Shown here piece by piece: positions 33,357 through 40,494 of a DNA stretch of 64,000 nucleotides (positions are counted from its first letter, which is position 1; each line of letters begins with the position of its first letter). A program made the translations under genes and the position numbers. Under the pieces are notes generated by a model that did not search any database, was not told the origin of the DNA, and worked only from the letters and a program-made list of their open reading frames with translations. This DNA comes from Streptomyces camelliae (lineage in GTDB: Bacteria > Actinomycetota > Actinomycetes > Streptomycetales > Streptomycetaceae). The stretch spans positions 4,836,001-4,900,000 of the forward strand of contig NZ_CP115300.1 in the NCBI RefSeq assembly GCF_027625935.1, written 5' to 3'.

Positions 33357-33378
33357 TGCGTGAGCGATGCGTGAGCGG
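33357..33378. promoter_or_regulatory. Putative integrase arm-type site, right
   Basis: Identical in 22 bp to 15125-15146: two tandem copies of TGCGTGAGCG(A/G). It lies 114 bp inside attR, in the same orientation as the left copy. Presence only near both ends of the element supports an integrase-binding role. Confidence 0.75.
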
Positions 33379-33492
33379 ACGGTGCGGCACGAGCCGACAT
33401 GGGACAGACTGGCGATCATTCCGGATGTGCCCTGACCAGGCGTTACCGGACGCCGAGGCAGCACCCGGAACCACCCGGCAAGCCTTGGCCAG

Positions 33493-33543
33493 GACTTTTA
33501 ATCCATTGGTTGTGGGTTCGAGTCCCACAGGGCCTACGGCTGC
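33493..33543. repeat. attR core of the tRNA-Lys element (51 bp)
   Basis: The right copy of the 51-bp direct repeat, identical to 14988-15038, comprising the tRNA-Lys anticodon-arm to 3' end without the 5' half, so it is not a functional tRNA. It marks the right boundary. Confidence 0.95.
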
Positions 33544-33770
33544 AGGGGAGGGATCACCCCCTCTGACCTGCTACGCAGCGCCCGGGTCGGCTTCGGTCGG
33601 CTCGGGCGCTGTCGTGTTTTCGGGCTCGTGCGTGTGCGGGAGCTCTCGTGGCCTGCGGAACGTGCTTGGGCGCCGGTTCGGCGGATACCCGTAGGTATGG
33701 GGTCAGGCAGAGTACCCCACGAGTGGGCCGTCTGCCGTGGATGTCTTCATTGACTCGTTCGGCAGGCGGT
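33544..33770. repeat. Degenerate copy of the element's left-end sequence
   Basis: This stretch, outside the element, resembles 15039-15290 inside it: both share GACCTGCTA(C/T)GCAGCG, a following GC-rich hairpin, CGGATACCCG and CCCCACGAGTGGGCCGTCTG. Its arm site is reduced to one poor copy near 33627. It looks like the left end of a lost related element or the ancestral flank copied by one. Confidence 0.65.
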
Positions 33771-33921
33771 CCGCCCGGCTCGGACGAAAGGGCGGTGGCA
33801 GCCGGATCGTCGGTGAGCGCGGATTCTGGGCTCGGCGCGCGGAGCGGGCCGGTACGTGGTGCCCTGGGGAAGGAGTGACACCAGCCTTCAGGTGACCCGT
33901 CGACGCGACCAGGAGGCACGC

Positions 33922-34857
33922 ATGGCTCACCAAGAGCTGTCCCGGCGCCCCGCCATGATCGTCGCCGCAGGTGCCGTGGCCCTGGCCACCATCCTCGCTC
34001 TCGCCCTGGGTACGGCCTCCGGCCAGGCGCGCGGCACCGACTGGAACGCCGTGGGCCGCGCGATCGGCCGGCCCCTGACCACCGAGGCCCAGGACGTGCA
34101 CACCGCCGAGTGGCTGCGCACCGACCTGCACGTGGTCAATGCCCAGGTGACCGAGAACCCGGCCATGGAACTGAACGCCGAGGCGTCCTTCCATCCCGCC
34201 GGCGGCGGCCGGGCGCTGATGATCGGGGAAGTCACCCTCACCGGCAGCGAGGTGGGTGCGGTCGCCGACCGCCTCCAGCGGGGCGGCGTGGAGGTCACCG
34301 CGCTGCACAAGCATCTCCAGGACGAGACCCCGCCGCTGTGGTGGATGCACTACTGGGCCCTGGGCGACCCCGTGGCCATCGCCCGCACCGTGCACTCCGC
34401 TCTCGCCACCACCCACATCCCGCTCGGCCAGAAAGCGGTCGGCGAGCGTCCCGTCGCGCTCGACACCGGCGCGCTCGACCGGATCATCGGCACGAAGGGC
34501 GACAACGAGAACGGCGTGCTCCAGTACCACGTCCCGGTCTCCCGGCCGGTCACCGACACCCGCGCCGGCATCACGCTGCCGTACCTGATGGAGACCTCGA
34601 CGCTGCTGATGTTCCAGCCGCTCGGCGGTGGCCGGGCGGCGGTCAACGGCGACTTCACCATGACCGCCGACCAGGTCAACCCCGTGATCAAGGCCCTGCG
34701 CTCGCACGGCCTGACGGTCATCGAGCTGCACAACCACCTGCTCTACGAGCAGCCGCGCCTGTTCTACCTGCACTTCTGGAAGACGGGCGACGCCACCACG
34801 CTCGCCCGCGACCTGCGCGCGGGCCTGGACCAGCTCCACGCACCTCGCAGTGTCTAG
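33922..34857 (+). CDS. DUF1259 (LppY/LpqO-like) secreted protein
   Basis: A 311-residue protein. An N-terminal hydrophobic segment (AMIVAAGAVALATILALALG) anchors or exports it. The rest is a tandem pair of DUF1259 domains: repeat one ends LWWMHYWALGDPVAIARTV and repeat two ends LFYLHFWKTGDATTLARDL, both with TLTG/TMTADQV and (A/I)xLHxHL motifs. The family is similar to mycobacterial LppY/LpqO and has no known activity. ATG 33922 has AGGAGG 6 nt upstream. Its 3' end overlaps the convergent TetR gene by 4 bp. Confidence 0.88.
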   Translation: MAHQELSRRPAMIVAAGAVALATILALALGTASGQARGTDWNAVGRAIGRPLTTEAQDVHTAEWLRTDLHVVNAQVTENPAMELNAEASFHPAGGGRALMIGEVTLTGSEVGAVADRLQRGGVEVTALHKHLQDETPPLWWMHYWALGDPVAIARTVHSALATTHIPLGQKAVGERPVALDTGALDRIIGTKGDNENGVLQYHVPVSRPVTDTRAGITLPYLMETSTLLMFQPLGGGRAAVNGDFTMTADQVNPVIKALRSHGLTVIELHNHLLYEQPRLFYLHFWKTGDATTLARDLRAGLDQLHAPRSV

Positions 34858-35540
34858 GCCCGTCCATAGGCCCGCAGGAATGCCGCCACCCCGCCGCTGA
34901 CCAGACGGTCCGTCTCCGCCGGGGGCAGGGGCAGGACGCCGTAGTGGGTGGACTGGACGATCGTGTGCGAGGTCAGGGCCATGAAGTGGGCGGCGGTCAT
35001 GGCCGCATCGCCGTGCGGGTCGAGCAGGCCGGCGTCCGCGAGGTGGGCCATCGCCTCGGCGACCGCCCGGCCGACCGGCTCCGGGCCGGCCTCGTGCCAG
35101 GCCTTGAGGACGTCCGGCGGTACGTGGTCGGCCTCGGCGTGGATGTGCCGGACCAGGGCGAAGTGGTTCGGGTAGTCGGTCATCAGGCCCACGAACGCGC
35201 GGGCCAGCGCGACCAGGTCGCGTTCCAGGTCGTCGGCGTGCGGCGGCCGCTCCGGGTCCAGCACCGCGTGCAGCCGGGCCAGTTGGGCGTCGCGGACCTC
35301 GCTGGACGTCCAGGTCACCACGGTCTGGAAGAGCTGCGCCTTGCCGCCGGGGAAGTGGTTGTAGAGCGTGCGCGTGGAGACGCCGGCCTCGGCGGCGAGC
35401 GCGTCGACCGAGGCGCGTGCGTAGCCCTCGCGGCCGAAGACCGTGCAGGCCGCGCCCGCGATGGCGATCTGCTTCTCCAGCTTGCGTGGTGAGACCTCGC
35501 GCTGTGCCCGTTCCATCCGGGACGCGTTCGTTTCGCTCAC
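34854..35540 (-). CDS. TetR-family repressor
   Basis: A 228-residue protein: HTH in AEAGVSTRTLYNHFPGGKAQ (~55-75) followed by an all-helical ligand domain. GTG 35540 has AAGGAGG 5 nt upstream. It is divergent from an FMN-reductase and exporter pair and the 140-bp gap contains two identical-type 14-bp palindromes, so it very likely represses them and itself; the ligand is unknown. Confidence 0.9.
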   Translation of the reverse strand: MSETNASRMERAQREVSPRKLEKQIAIAGAACTVFGREGYARASVDALAAEAGVSTRTLYNHFPGGKAQLFQTVVTWTSSEVRDAQLARLHAVLDPERPPHADDLERDLVALARAFVGLMTDYPNHFALVRHIHAEADHVPPDVLKAWHEAGPEPVGRAVAEAMAHLADAGLLDPHGDAAMTAAHFMALTSHTIVQSTHYGVLPLPPAETDRLVSGGVAAFLRAYGRA

Positions 35541-35585
35541 ACCCGCCTCCTTGCCTCCCGTGGTGCCAGCCACTCTAGCTGAATT

Positions 35586-35620
35586 ACAACGGGCGTTGTC
35601 ATTTCTACAACGGCCGTTGT
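35586..35620. promoter_or_regulatory. Tandem TetR operators over a promoter
   Basis: ACAACGGGCGTTGT (35586-35599) and ACAACGGCCGTTGT (35607-35620) are 21 bp apart, the second a perfect palindrome. TTGTCA (35596-35601) and TACCTT (35620-35625) make a -35/-10 with an 18-bp gap for the rightward genes, so the operators cover it. Confidence 0.8.
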
Positions 35621-35680
35621 ACCTTGCTGGGCAGAAGGCCGCGCCGAGCGGCCGGCCGCCAGGAGAATTGGGGGACACCT

Positions 35681-36295
35681 GTGTCTGTCACCAGCAACGA
35701 ACACCACGACAAGCCGCTCCGCGTCGCCGTCGTCGTCGGCAGCGTCCGGGAGGGCCGGCAGGGCCGGGCCGTGGCGGACTGGTTCCTCGGGGCCGCCGCC
35801 GACGACCCCGGCCTCGACCTCGACGTCATCGACCTCGCCGAGGTGGACCTGCCGCTCGTACTGCCCGGCTGGGGCGGCGCGCCGGACCCCGAGACCGCCG
35901 CCGTGCTGGCGGGCGTCTCGCCGCGGCTCGCCGCCGCCGACGCGTTCGTCGTCGTCACGCCGGAGTACAACCACAGCTTCCCGGCGTCCCTGAAGAACTT
36001 CATCGACTGGCACCACGCCCAGTGGCAGGCCAAGCCGGTCGGCTTCGTGTCGTACGGCGGTCTCGGCGGCGGGCTGCGCGCGGTCGAGCAACTGCGGCTG
36101 GTCTTCGCCGAGTTGCACGCGACGACCGTGCGCGACTCGGTCAGCCTGCACGGGCCCTGGTCCGGCCTCGGCGCGGACGGCACCCCGCGCGACGCCGACG
36201 TCTGCACCGGCGCCGCCAAGGGCATGCTCGGCCAACTCGCCTGGTGGGGACGGGCGTTGCGGGCCGCCCGCGCCGAACGTCCGTACGCGGGCTGA
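35681..36295 (+). CDS. NADPH-dependent FMN reductase family protein
   Basis: A 204-residue flavodoxin-fold protein with the phosphate-binding GSVREGRQG near residue 18 and the flavin loop VTPEYNHSFPASLKNFIDW (~88-106), followed by SYGGLGGG. Such proteins reduce FMN, quinones or azo compounds. GTG 35681 has GGGGGA upstream. It precedes the exporter by 11 bp, so both belong to one operon under the TetR regulator. Confidence 0.88.
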   Translation: MSVTSNEHHDKPLRVAVVVGSVREGRQGRAVADWFLGAAADDPGLDLDVIDLAEVDLPLVLPGWGGAPDPETAAVLAGVSPRLAAADAFVVVTPEYNHSFPASLKNFIDWHHAQWQAKPVGFVSYGGLGGGLRAVEQLRLVFAELHATTVRDSVSLHGPWSGLGADGTPRDADVCTGAAKGMLGQLAWWGRALRAARAERPYAG

Positions 36296-36306
36296 GGGGG
36301 GCGGAG

Positions 36307-37725
36307 ATGAGCGGCACCACCCGGGTCGCGGCACCGGCGGGCCTCGTACCACCGGGCCCGGCCACCGTGCTGCGGCGCACGCTCGCCGTGACCGTCATCG
36401 GCTCGATGATGGCCGTGCTCGACATGACGATCGTGAACGTCGCGATGCGCTCGCTGTCGGAGTCCTTCGGTGCCCCGCTGGAGACCATCCAGTGGACCGC
36501 CACCGCGTACACGCTCGCGCTCGCCGCCGTCATCCCGGTCGCCGCCTGGGCGATGGCCCGGATCGGCGCCCGGCGCACGTACATGACCGCGCTGGTCCTG
36601 TTCACGCTCGGCTCCCTGCTCGCCGCGTGCGCCTGGGACGCGGGCAGCCTCATCGCCTTCCGCGCGGTGCAGGGGCTGGGCGGCGGGCTGCTCCAGCCGG
36701 TCGGGATGACGATGGTGATGCGGGTCGCCGACCGGCGCCGGCTCGGCCGCGCGATGGCCGTGGGCGGGCTGCCCATCCTGGTCGGGCCGGTGGTCGGCCC
36801 GGTGCTGGGCGGCTGGCTGGTCGACGCCGCGTCCTGGCACTGGATCTTCCTGGTGAACCTGCCGGTGGGCCTGCTCGCCCTGGCACTCGCGGTACGACTG
36901 CTGCCGCGCGACACACCGGACGCGGGGACGCGCGCCGCCGCCCGCCTGGACGTCCCCGGCCTGCTGATGCTCTCGCCGGGCCTCGCCCTGCTCCTCTACG
37001 GCCTCGCGCGCGGCGGCGAACGCGGCGACTTCACCGCCCCCGGCGCCCTGCTGCCCACCCTCGCGGGAGCCGCCCTGACGGCCGCCTTCGTCCGCCGGGC
37101 GCTGACCGTGCGCGAACCGCTGCTGGACCTACGGCTCCTGCGCGACCGTACCTTCGCCGCGGGCGTCACCACCCTCGCCCTGTTCACCTGCGGTTACTTC
37201 GGCTCGATGCTGCTCGGCCCGCTGTACTGGCAGCAGCAGCGGGGGCTGAGCGCGACGGCCGCCGGGCTGCTGGGCGCTCCGACGGGACTCGTCGTCGGTA
37301 CGGCGATGCAGTTCGCGGCGCGCCGGGTCGACCAGGTGTCCCCGCGCCGGCTGATCCCGGCCGGTGTCGCGCTGGCCGCCCTCGGGATGGCGCTGCTGGC
37401 CTGGCAGGCGGGCGTGCCCGGGGTGGCGGCCTGGCGGTTCGTCGCCTCGGCCATGGTGATGGGCGCCGGTGTCGGCACGGTGCTGATGCCGACGATGACG
37501 ACCGCGACCCGGGAGCTGCCCGTGGACCGGATGCCGGCGGCGAGCACCGCGCTCAGCATCAACTCCCAGCTGGCGGCGTCGGTGGGCACGGCGGTGCTCT
37601 CGGTGGTCCTGGGCGCGGCGGGCCAGGACCCGGCGGGCTTCCGCGTCACCTACGCGGTGGCCGCGGCCCTGCTGTCCCTGTCGCTCCTCCCGGCCCTGCG
37701 CCTTCCGGGCCGTCGCCGGCCGTGA
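36307..37725 (+). CDS. DHA2-type MFS multidrug exporter
   Basis: A 472-residue, ~14-segment drug:H+ antiporter of the EmrB/QacA family: LDMTIVNVAMRSL is motif D1, WTATAYTLALAAVIPVAAW and the R-G-x-L-L-Q-P segment GLGGGLLQPVGMTMVMRVAD are motif C-like regions. It exports hydrophobic compounds; specificity is unknown. ATG 36307 follows GGAG. It is the second gene of the TetR-controlled operon and meets ribA tail to tail with 2 bp between the stops. Confidence 0.92.
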   Translation: MSGTTRVAAPAGLVPPGPATVLRRTLAVTVIGSMMAVLDMTIVNVAMRSLSESFGAPLETIQWTATAYTLALAAVIPVAAWAMARIGARRTYMTALVLFTLGSLLAACAWDAGSLIAFRAVQGLGGGLLQPVGMTMVMRVADRRRLGRAMAVGGLPILVGPVVGPVLGGWLVDAASWHWIFLVNLPVGLLALALAVRLLPRDTPDAGTRAAARLDVPGLLMLSPGLALLLYGLARGGERGDFTAPGALLPTLAGAALTAAFVRRALTVREPLLDLRLLRDRTFAAGVTTLALFTCGYFGSMLLGPLYWQQQRGLSATAAGLLGAPTGLVVGTAMQFAARRVDQVSPRRLIPAGVALAALGMALLAWQAGVPGVAAWRFVASAMVMGAGVGTVLMPTMTTATRELPVDRMPAASTALSINSQLAASVGTAVLSVVLGAAGQDPAGFRVTYAVAAALLSLSLLPALRLPGRRRP

Positions 37726-37727
37726 CG

Positions 37728-38378
37728 TCAGCCCGCGTTGCGCTCCACGAGGTCCGTCAGCTCCGCCAGCGGCAGCGTGTGCTGGGTCTGGAGGACCTTC
37801 GCGCGCAGGTAGCGGACGTTGTGGGCCGTGGTGAAGACGCCGGTCGGCACCCGGTCCCGGACGGCGAGGCCCAGGGTGCGCAACTGCTCGGCCTTGTCGG
37901 GGTTGTTGGACAGCAGGTCCAGCTCCCCGATGCCGAGGGCGGCGAGCATCTGCGCGGCGGCGGTGTAGTCGCGGGCGTCCTCCGGCAGGCCGAGCGCGGC
38001 GTTCGCCTCGTAGGTGTCGAGGCCCTGGTCCTGCAGCGCGTACGCGTCGAGCTTGTTGTAGAGGCCGATGCCGCGGCCCTCCTGGCGGAGGTAGAGCAGC
38101 ACCCCGCCGTGCTCGGCGATGCGCTCGACGGCCTCGCGCAGCTGCGGGCCGCAGTCGCAGCGGGCCGAGCCGAAGACGTCACCGGTGAGGCACTCGGAGT
38201 GCAGCCGTACCAGCGGGACGGAGCCCGGGGCCGGATCGCCGAGGACTACGGCGACGTGTTCCTGGCCGTCGGCCAGGCCGTGAAAGGTGACGAGTTCGGT
38301 GTCGACGCTGTAGCCGTCGTGGAAGCGCAGCGGTACCCGGACACGGGAGCGCGGCGTGGCGGCGGGGGTGTCGGACAT
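37728..38378 (-). CDS. ribA: GTP cyclohydrolase II
   Basis: A 216-residue stand-alone enzyme of riboflavin synthesis, converting GTP to 2,5-diamino-6-ribosylamino-pyrimidinone phosphate. The zinc ligands are in SECLTGDVFGSARCDCG (C63, C74, C76), catalysis in YLRQEGRGIGLYNK, and the family tail DLLSNNPDKAEQL. The tyrosine before LRQEGRG is retained (Y96); I recall that a Met there alters the product in another Streptomyces paralogue, so this copy should be canonical. No DHBP-synthase domain is fused. It is divergent from the MarR gene and faces operator-like palindromes. Confidence 0.95.
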   Translation of the reverse strand: MSDTPAATPRSRVRVPLRFHDGYSVDTELVTFHGLADGQEHVAVVLGDPAPGSVPLVRLHSECLTGDVFGSARCDCGPQLREAVERIAEHGGVLLYLRQEGRGIGLYNKLDAYALQDQGLDTYEANAALGLPEDARDYTAAAQMLAALGIGELDLLSNNPDKAEQLRTLGLAVRDRVPTGVFTTAHNVRYLRAKVLQTQHTLPLAELTDLVERNAG

Positions 38379-38403
38379 GCGGGTCCCTCCGGGGCGGGCT
38401 GGT

Positions 38404-38459
38404 GCTTCAGTTTTGAAGCAGTGAGACGAGGAGACCCTACCCCTGCTTAAAAGTTAAAG
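38404..38459. promoter_or_regulatory. ribA upstream palindromes
   Basis: GCTTCA-GTTT-TGAAGC (38404-38419) and TGCTTAAAAGTTAAAGCA (38442-38459, imperfect) lie in the 105-bp gap before ribA. Together with the TTCAAACTTGAA palindrome at 39040 they share a TTCAA/TTGAA character and probably bind the adjacent MarR regulator. Confidence 0.65.
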
Positions 38460-38483
38460 CAATTGGTTTCCGTGGGATCCGGC

Positions 38484-39020
38484 TCAGGGTGCGGGCGGCC
38501 GGGACGACGAGCACGACGACCGGCGCCGCCACGGCACATCCCCCGCCCCGGACCCGGCCTCGGGGTTCTCGTCCTGCAGCCCCCGCGCGACCCCGGTGAA
38601 GATCTCCTCCAGCTGCCCCACCTGCTCGGGCGTGAGCCGGTCGAAGAGGATGCCGCGCACGGTCTCCACATGCCCGGGCGCCGCCTGCTCCAGCACCGCC
38701 ATCCCCTCGTCCGTCAGCACGGCGATGCTGCTGCGCTTGTCCCAGCGGCAGTCCTCCCGCCGCACCAGCCCGTCCCGCTCAAGGCGGGTCACCGCATAGG
38801 TGAGCCGACTGCGCGTGATCTTCAGCGACTCGGCGAGATCGGTCATGCGCAGCCGCCGCTCCGGCGCCTCGGAGAGATTGGCCAGCACGGAGTAGAACAG
38901 GTGGGGCATGCCGGCCTCGTGCTGGAGCTGCCGGTCGATCGCGTCCTCCAGGAGGTGGGTCGCGGCGATGTAGGCGCGCCAGGCGCGCTGCTCCTCGGGG
39001 CTGAGCCAGCGGGTCGTCAT
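38484..39020 (-). CDS. MarR-family regulator of the rib genes
   Basis: A 178-residue winged-helix protein: DLAESLKITRSRLTYAVTRL is the recognition region and DGLVRREDCRWDKRSSIAVL the wing. The C-terminal tail is Ser/Pro-rich. It lies between ribA and the RibD-like gene, with palindromes on both sides, so a local role in flavin-precursor supply is likely. ATG 39020 is used though no ribosome site is clear; a possible leaderless mRNA. Confidence 0.9.
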   Translation of the reverse strand: MTTRWLSPEEQRAWRAYIAATHLLEDAIDRQLQHEAGMPHLFYSVLANLSEAPERRLRMTDLAESLKITRSRLTYAVTRLERDGLVRREDCRWDKRSSIAVLTDEGMAVLEQAAPGHVETVRGILFDRLTPEQVGQLEEIFTGVARGLQDENPEAGSGAGDVPWRRRSSCSSSRPPAP

Positions 39021-39039
39021 GCAGCCAGTGTAGGTTTGT

Positions 39040-39051
39040 TTCAAACTTGAA
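39040..39051. promoter_or_regulatory. MarR operator-like palindrome
   Basis: TTCAA-AC-TTGAA, perfect 5-bp arms, in the 63-bp gap between the MarR and RibD-like genes, so it could control both divergent promoters. Confidence 0.65.
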
Positions 39052-39083
39052 CCAAGAGGCCCAGTTCACAGGGAGACCCGCCG

Positions 39084-40217
39084 ATGTCGTACCCGTATGT
39101 ACTGCTGTCCGCCGCCGTCTCCCTCGACGGCTACCTGGACGACACCGGCCCCGAGCGCCTGCTGCTGTCCAGCCCGGCCGACTTCGACCGGGTCGACGCC
39201 GTGCGGGCCGCGTCCGACGCCATCCTCGTCGGCGCCGGCACGATCCGCGCCGACAACCCGCGGCTGCTGGTCAACTCCGCCGAGCGCCGGGCGGCCCGCG
39301 TCGCGGCGGGCAGGCCGGAGTATCCGCTGAAGGTGACGGTCACCGCCTCCGGCGACCTCGACCCGGCCGCGCAGTTCTGGCACACCGGCGGCGAGAAGAT
39401 CGTCTATACGACCGACTCGGGCGCCGAGCGCGCCGCCCGCCTCCTCGGCGACACCGCCGAGGTCGTCCCGCTCGGCCCCGGCCTCGACTGGCGGGCCCTG
39501 CTGGAGCACCTGCGCGTGGTGCGCGGAGTGCGGCGCCTGATGGTCGAGGGCGGCGGCACCGTCCACACCCAGCTGCTCCAGCAGGGCCTCGCCGACGAAC
39601 TCCAGCTGGTCCTCGCGCCCCTCCTCGTCGGCGACCCGGCGGCGCCGAGGCTGTTCGGCCCCGGGGCCTACCAGGCCGGCCGCCTGCGCCTGGTCGAGAC
39701 CCGCCGTATCGAGGACGTCGTCCTCATGCGCTACGAGCCCACCGCCCCCGGCACCGGCCCCGTCCCCTCCGCCGCCGACCGCCACTGGCTGCGCACCGCC
39801 TGCGAACTCGCCGCCCTGTGCCCGCCCTCCGAGACGGCGTTCAGCGTCGGCGCGGTGGTGGTCGCGGCCGACGGCACGGAGCTGGCGCGCGGCCACTCGC
39901 GCGAGGGCGACGACCCCGTGGTCCACGCGGAGGAGGCCGCGCTGGCCAAGATCGCCCCGGCCGACCCCCGGCTGGCCGGCGCCACGGTGTACAGCAGCCT
40001 GGAGCCCTGTGCCCGGCGCGCGTCCCGGCCCGCGCCGTGCGCCGAGCTGATCCTGCGGGCGGGGGTGCGGCGGGTGGTGACGGCCTGGCGTGAGCCGGAC
40101 ACTTTCGTGGAAGCCGCGGACGGGAGCGGGGTGCTGGTGACGGCGGGCGCCGAAGTGGTCGTACTGCCGGAGTACGAGGAGCAGGCGAAGGCGCCGAACC
40201 GGCACTTGGCCGGATAA
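39084..40217 (+). CDS. RibD-like reductase-deaminase with reversed domain order
   Basis: A 377-residue protein. The N-terminal ~215 residues are a RibD_C/DHFR-like reductase (AAVSLDGYLDDTG; RRLMVEGGGTVHTQLLQQGL). The C-terminal part is a cytidine-deaminase-type zinc domain with HAEEAALAKI (H, E) and SSLEPCARRASRPAPCAELI (two Cys). Classical RibD has deaminase first, so here the order is swapped. The two activities still match the two steps after GTP cyclohydrolase II. The neighbouring ribA supports the pathway. ATG 39084 follows AGGGAGA. Confidence 0.9.
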   Translation: MSYPYVLLSAAVSLDGYLDDTGPERLLLSSPADFDRVDAVRAASDAILVGAGTIRADNPRLLVNSAERRAARVAAGRPEYPLKVTVTASGDLDPAAQFWHTGGEKIVYTTDSGAERAARLLGDTAEVVPLGPGLDWRALLEHLRVVRGVRRLMVEGGGTVHTQLLQQGLADELQLVLAPLLVGDPAAPRLFGPGAYQAGRLRLVETRRIEDVVLMRYEPTAPGTGPVPSAADRHWLRTACELAALCPPSETAFSVGAVVVAADGTELARGHSREGDDPVVHAEEAALAKIAPADPRLAGATVYSSLEPCARRASRPAPCAELILRAGVRRVVTAWREPDTFVEAADGSGVLVTAGAEVVVLPEYEEQAKAPNRHLAG

Positions 40218-40220
40218 CAC

Positions 40221-40255
40221 TCAGGGCCCGGAATCCACTGGATTCCGGGCCCTGA
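40221..40255. terminator. Bidirectional terminator
   Basis: TCAGGGCCCGGAATCCA (40221-40237) and TGGATTCCGGGCCCTGA (40239-40255) are perfectly complementary over 17 bp. It closes the RibD-like gene and, from the other strand, the initiator tRNA. Confidence 0.9.
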
Positions 40256-40263
40256 GCCTTCAG

Positions 40264-40337
40264 TAGCGGGGACAGGATTTGAACCTGCGACCTCTGGGTT
40301 ATGAGCCCAGCGAGCTACCGAGCTGCTCCACCCCGCG
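40264..40337 (-). tRNA. Initiator tRNA-fMet (CAT)
   Basis: Minus strand: 5' CGCGGGG with 3' CCCCGCT-A, so the 1:72 pair is unpaired (C:U); the anticodon stem is GGG/CCC around CTCATAA (anticodon CAT). The mismatched first pair and the three G:C pairs identify an initiator. T arm GCAGGTTCAAATCCTGT. Confidence 0.93.
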
Positions 40338-40494
40338 TCGTTGTGACTCCAGAGTACCCCATGTGCAGGACTGTTCGCACACCGGTTGATCGCGGAGGCG
40401 TCGCGCGGTGTCATCCGCTCGGGTCAGCCGAGGTCGCCCGGACGGCCCGGGGCGGCCAGTCTGGACCGTACGTCGGACACGTGGGAGACGAGCG

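Larger units (their letters stand above)
14988..33543. mobile_element. Integrative mobilizable element at tRNA-Lys (18.5 kb)
   Basis: Bounded by 51-bp direct repeats of the tRNA-Lys 3' half. It carries a tyrosine integrase, Xre and Xis-like regulators, a DUF3631 ATPase, a DUF2637 membrane protein, MobC and a relaxase. There is no FtsK/TraB translocase and no type IV secretion ATPase, so mobilization would need a helper. Cargo: a GNAT relic, two DUF5994 proteins, a SpoIIE phosphatase and a winged-helix protein on the left; a DUF6879/Xre/HATPase group and a peptide-JmjC-AKR-kinase-NUDIX operon on the right. The integrase lies 3.7 kb from attL, farther than usual. Confidence 0.93.
33136..33921. 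other. Right end of the element and flank
   Basis: No gene is supported. It contains the right arm site (33357-33378), attR (33493-33543), a hairpin after attR (GCAGCGCCCGGGTCGG with its complement to ~33612), and a flank related to the element's left end. The sequence just before 33922 holds AGGAGG, the ribosome site of the next gene. Confidence 0.6.

Noticed and set aside
33165..33374. A 69-residue frame near attR
   Set aside because: It overlaps the arm site and ends in it; composition is not protein-like.
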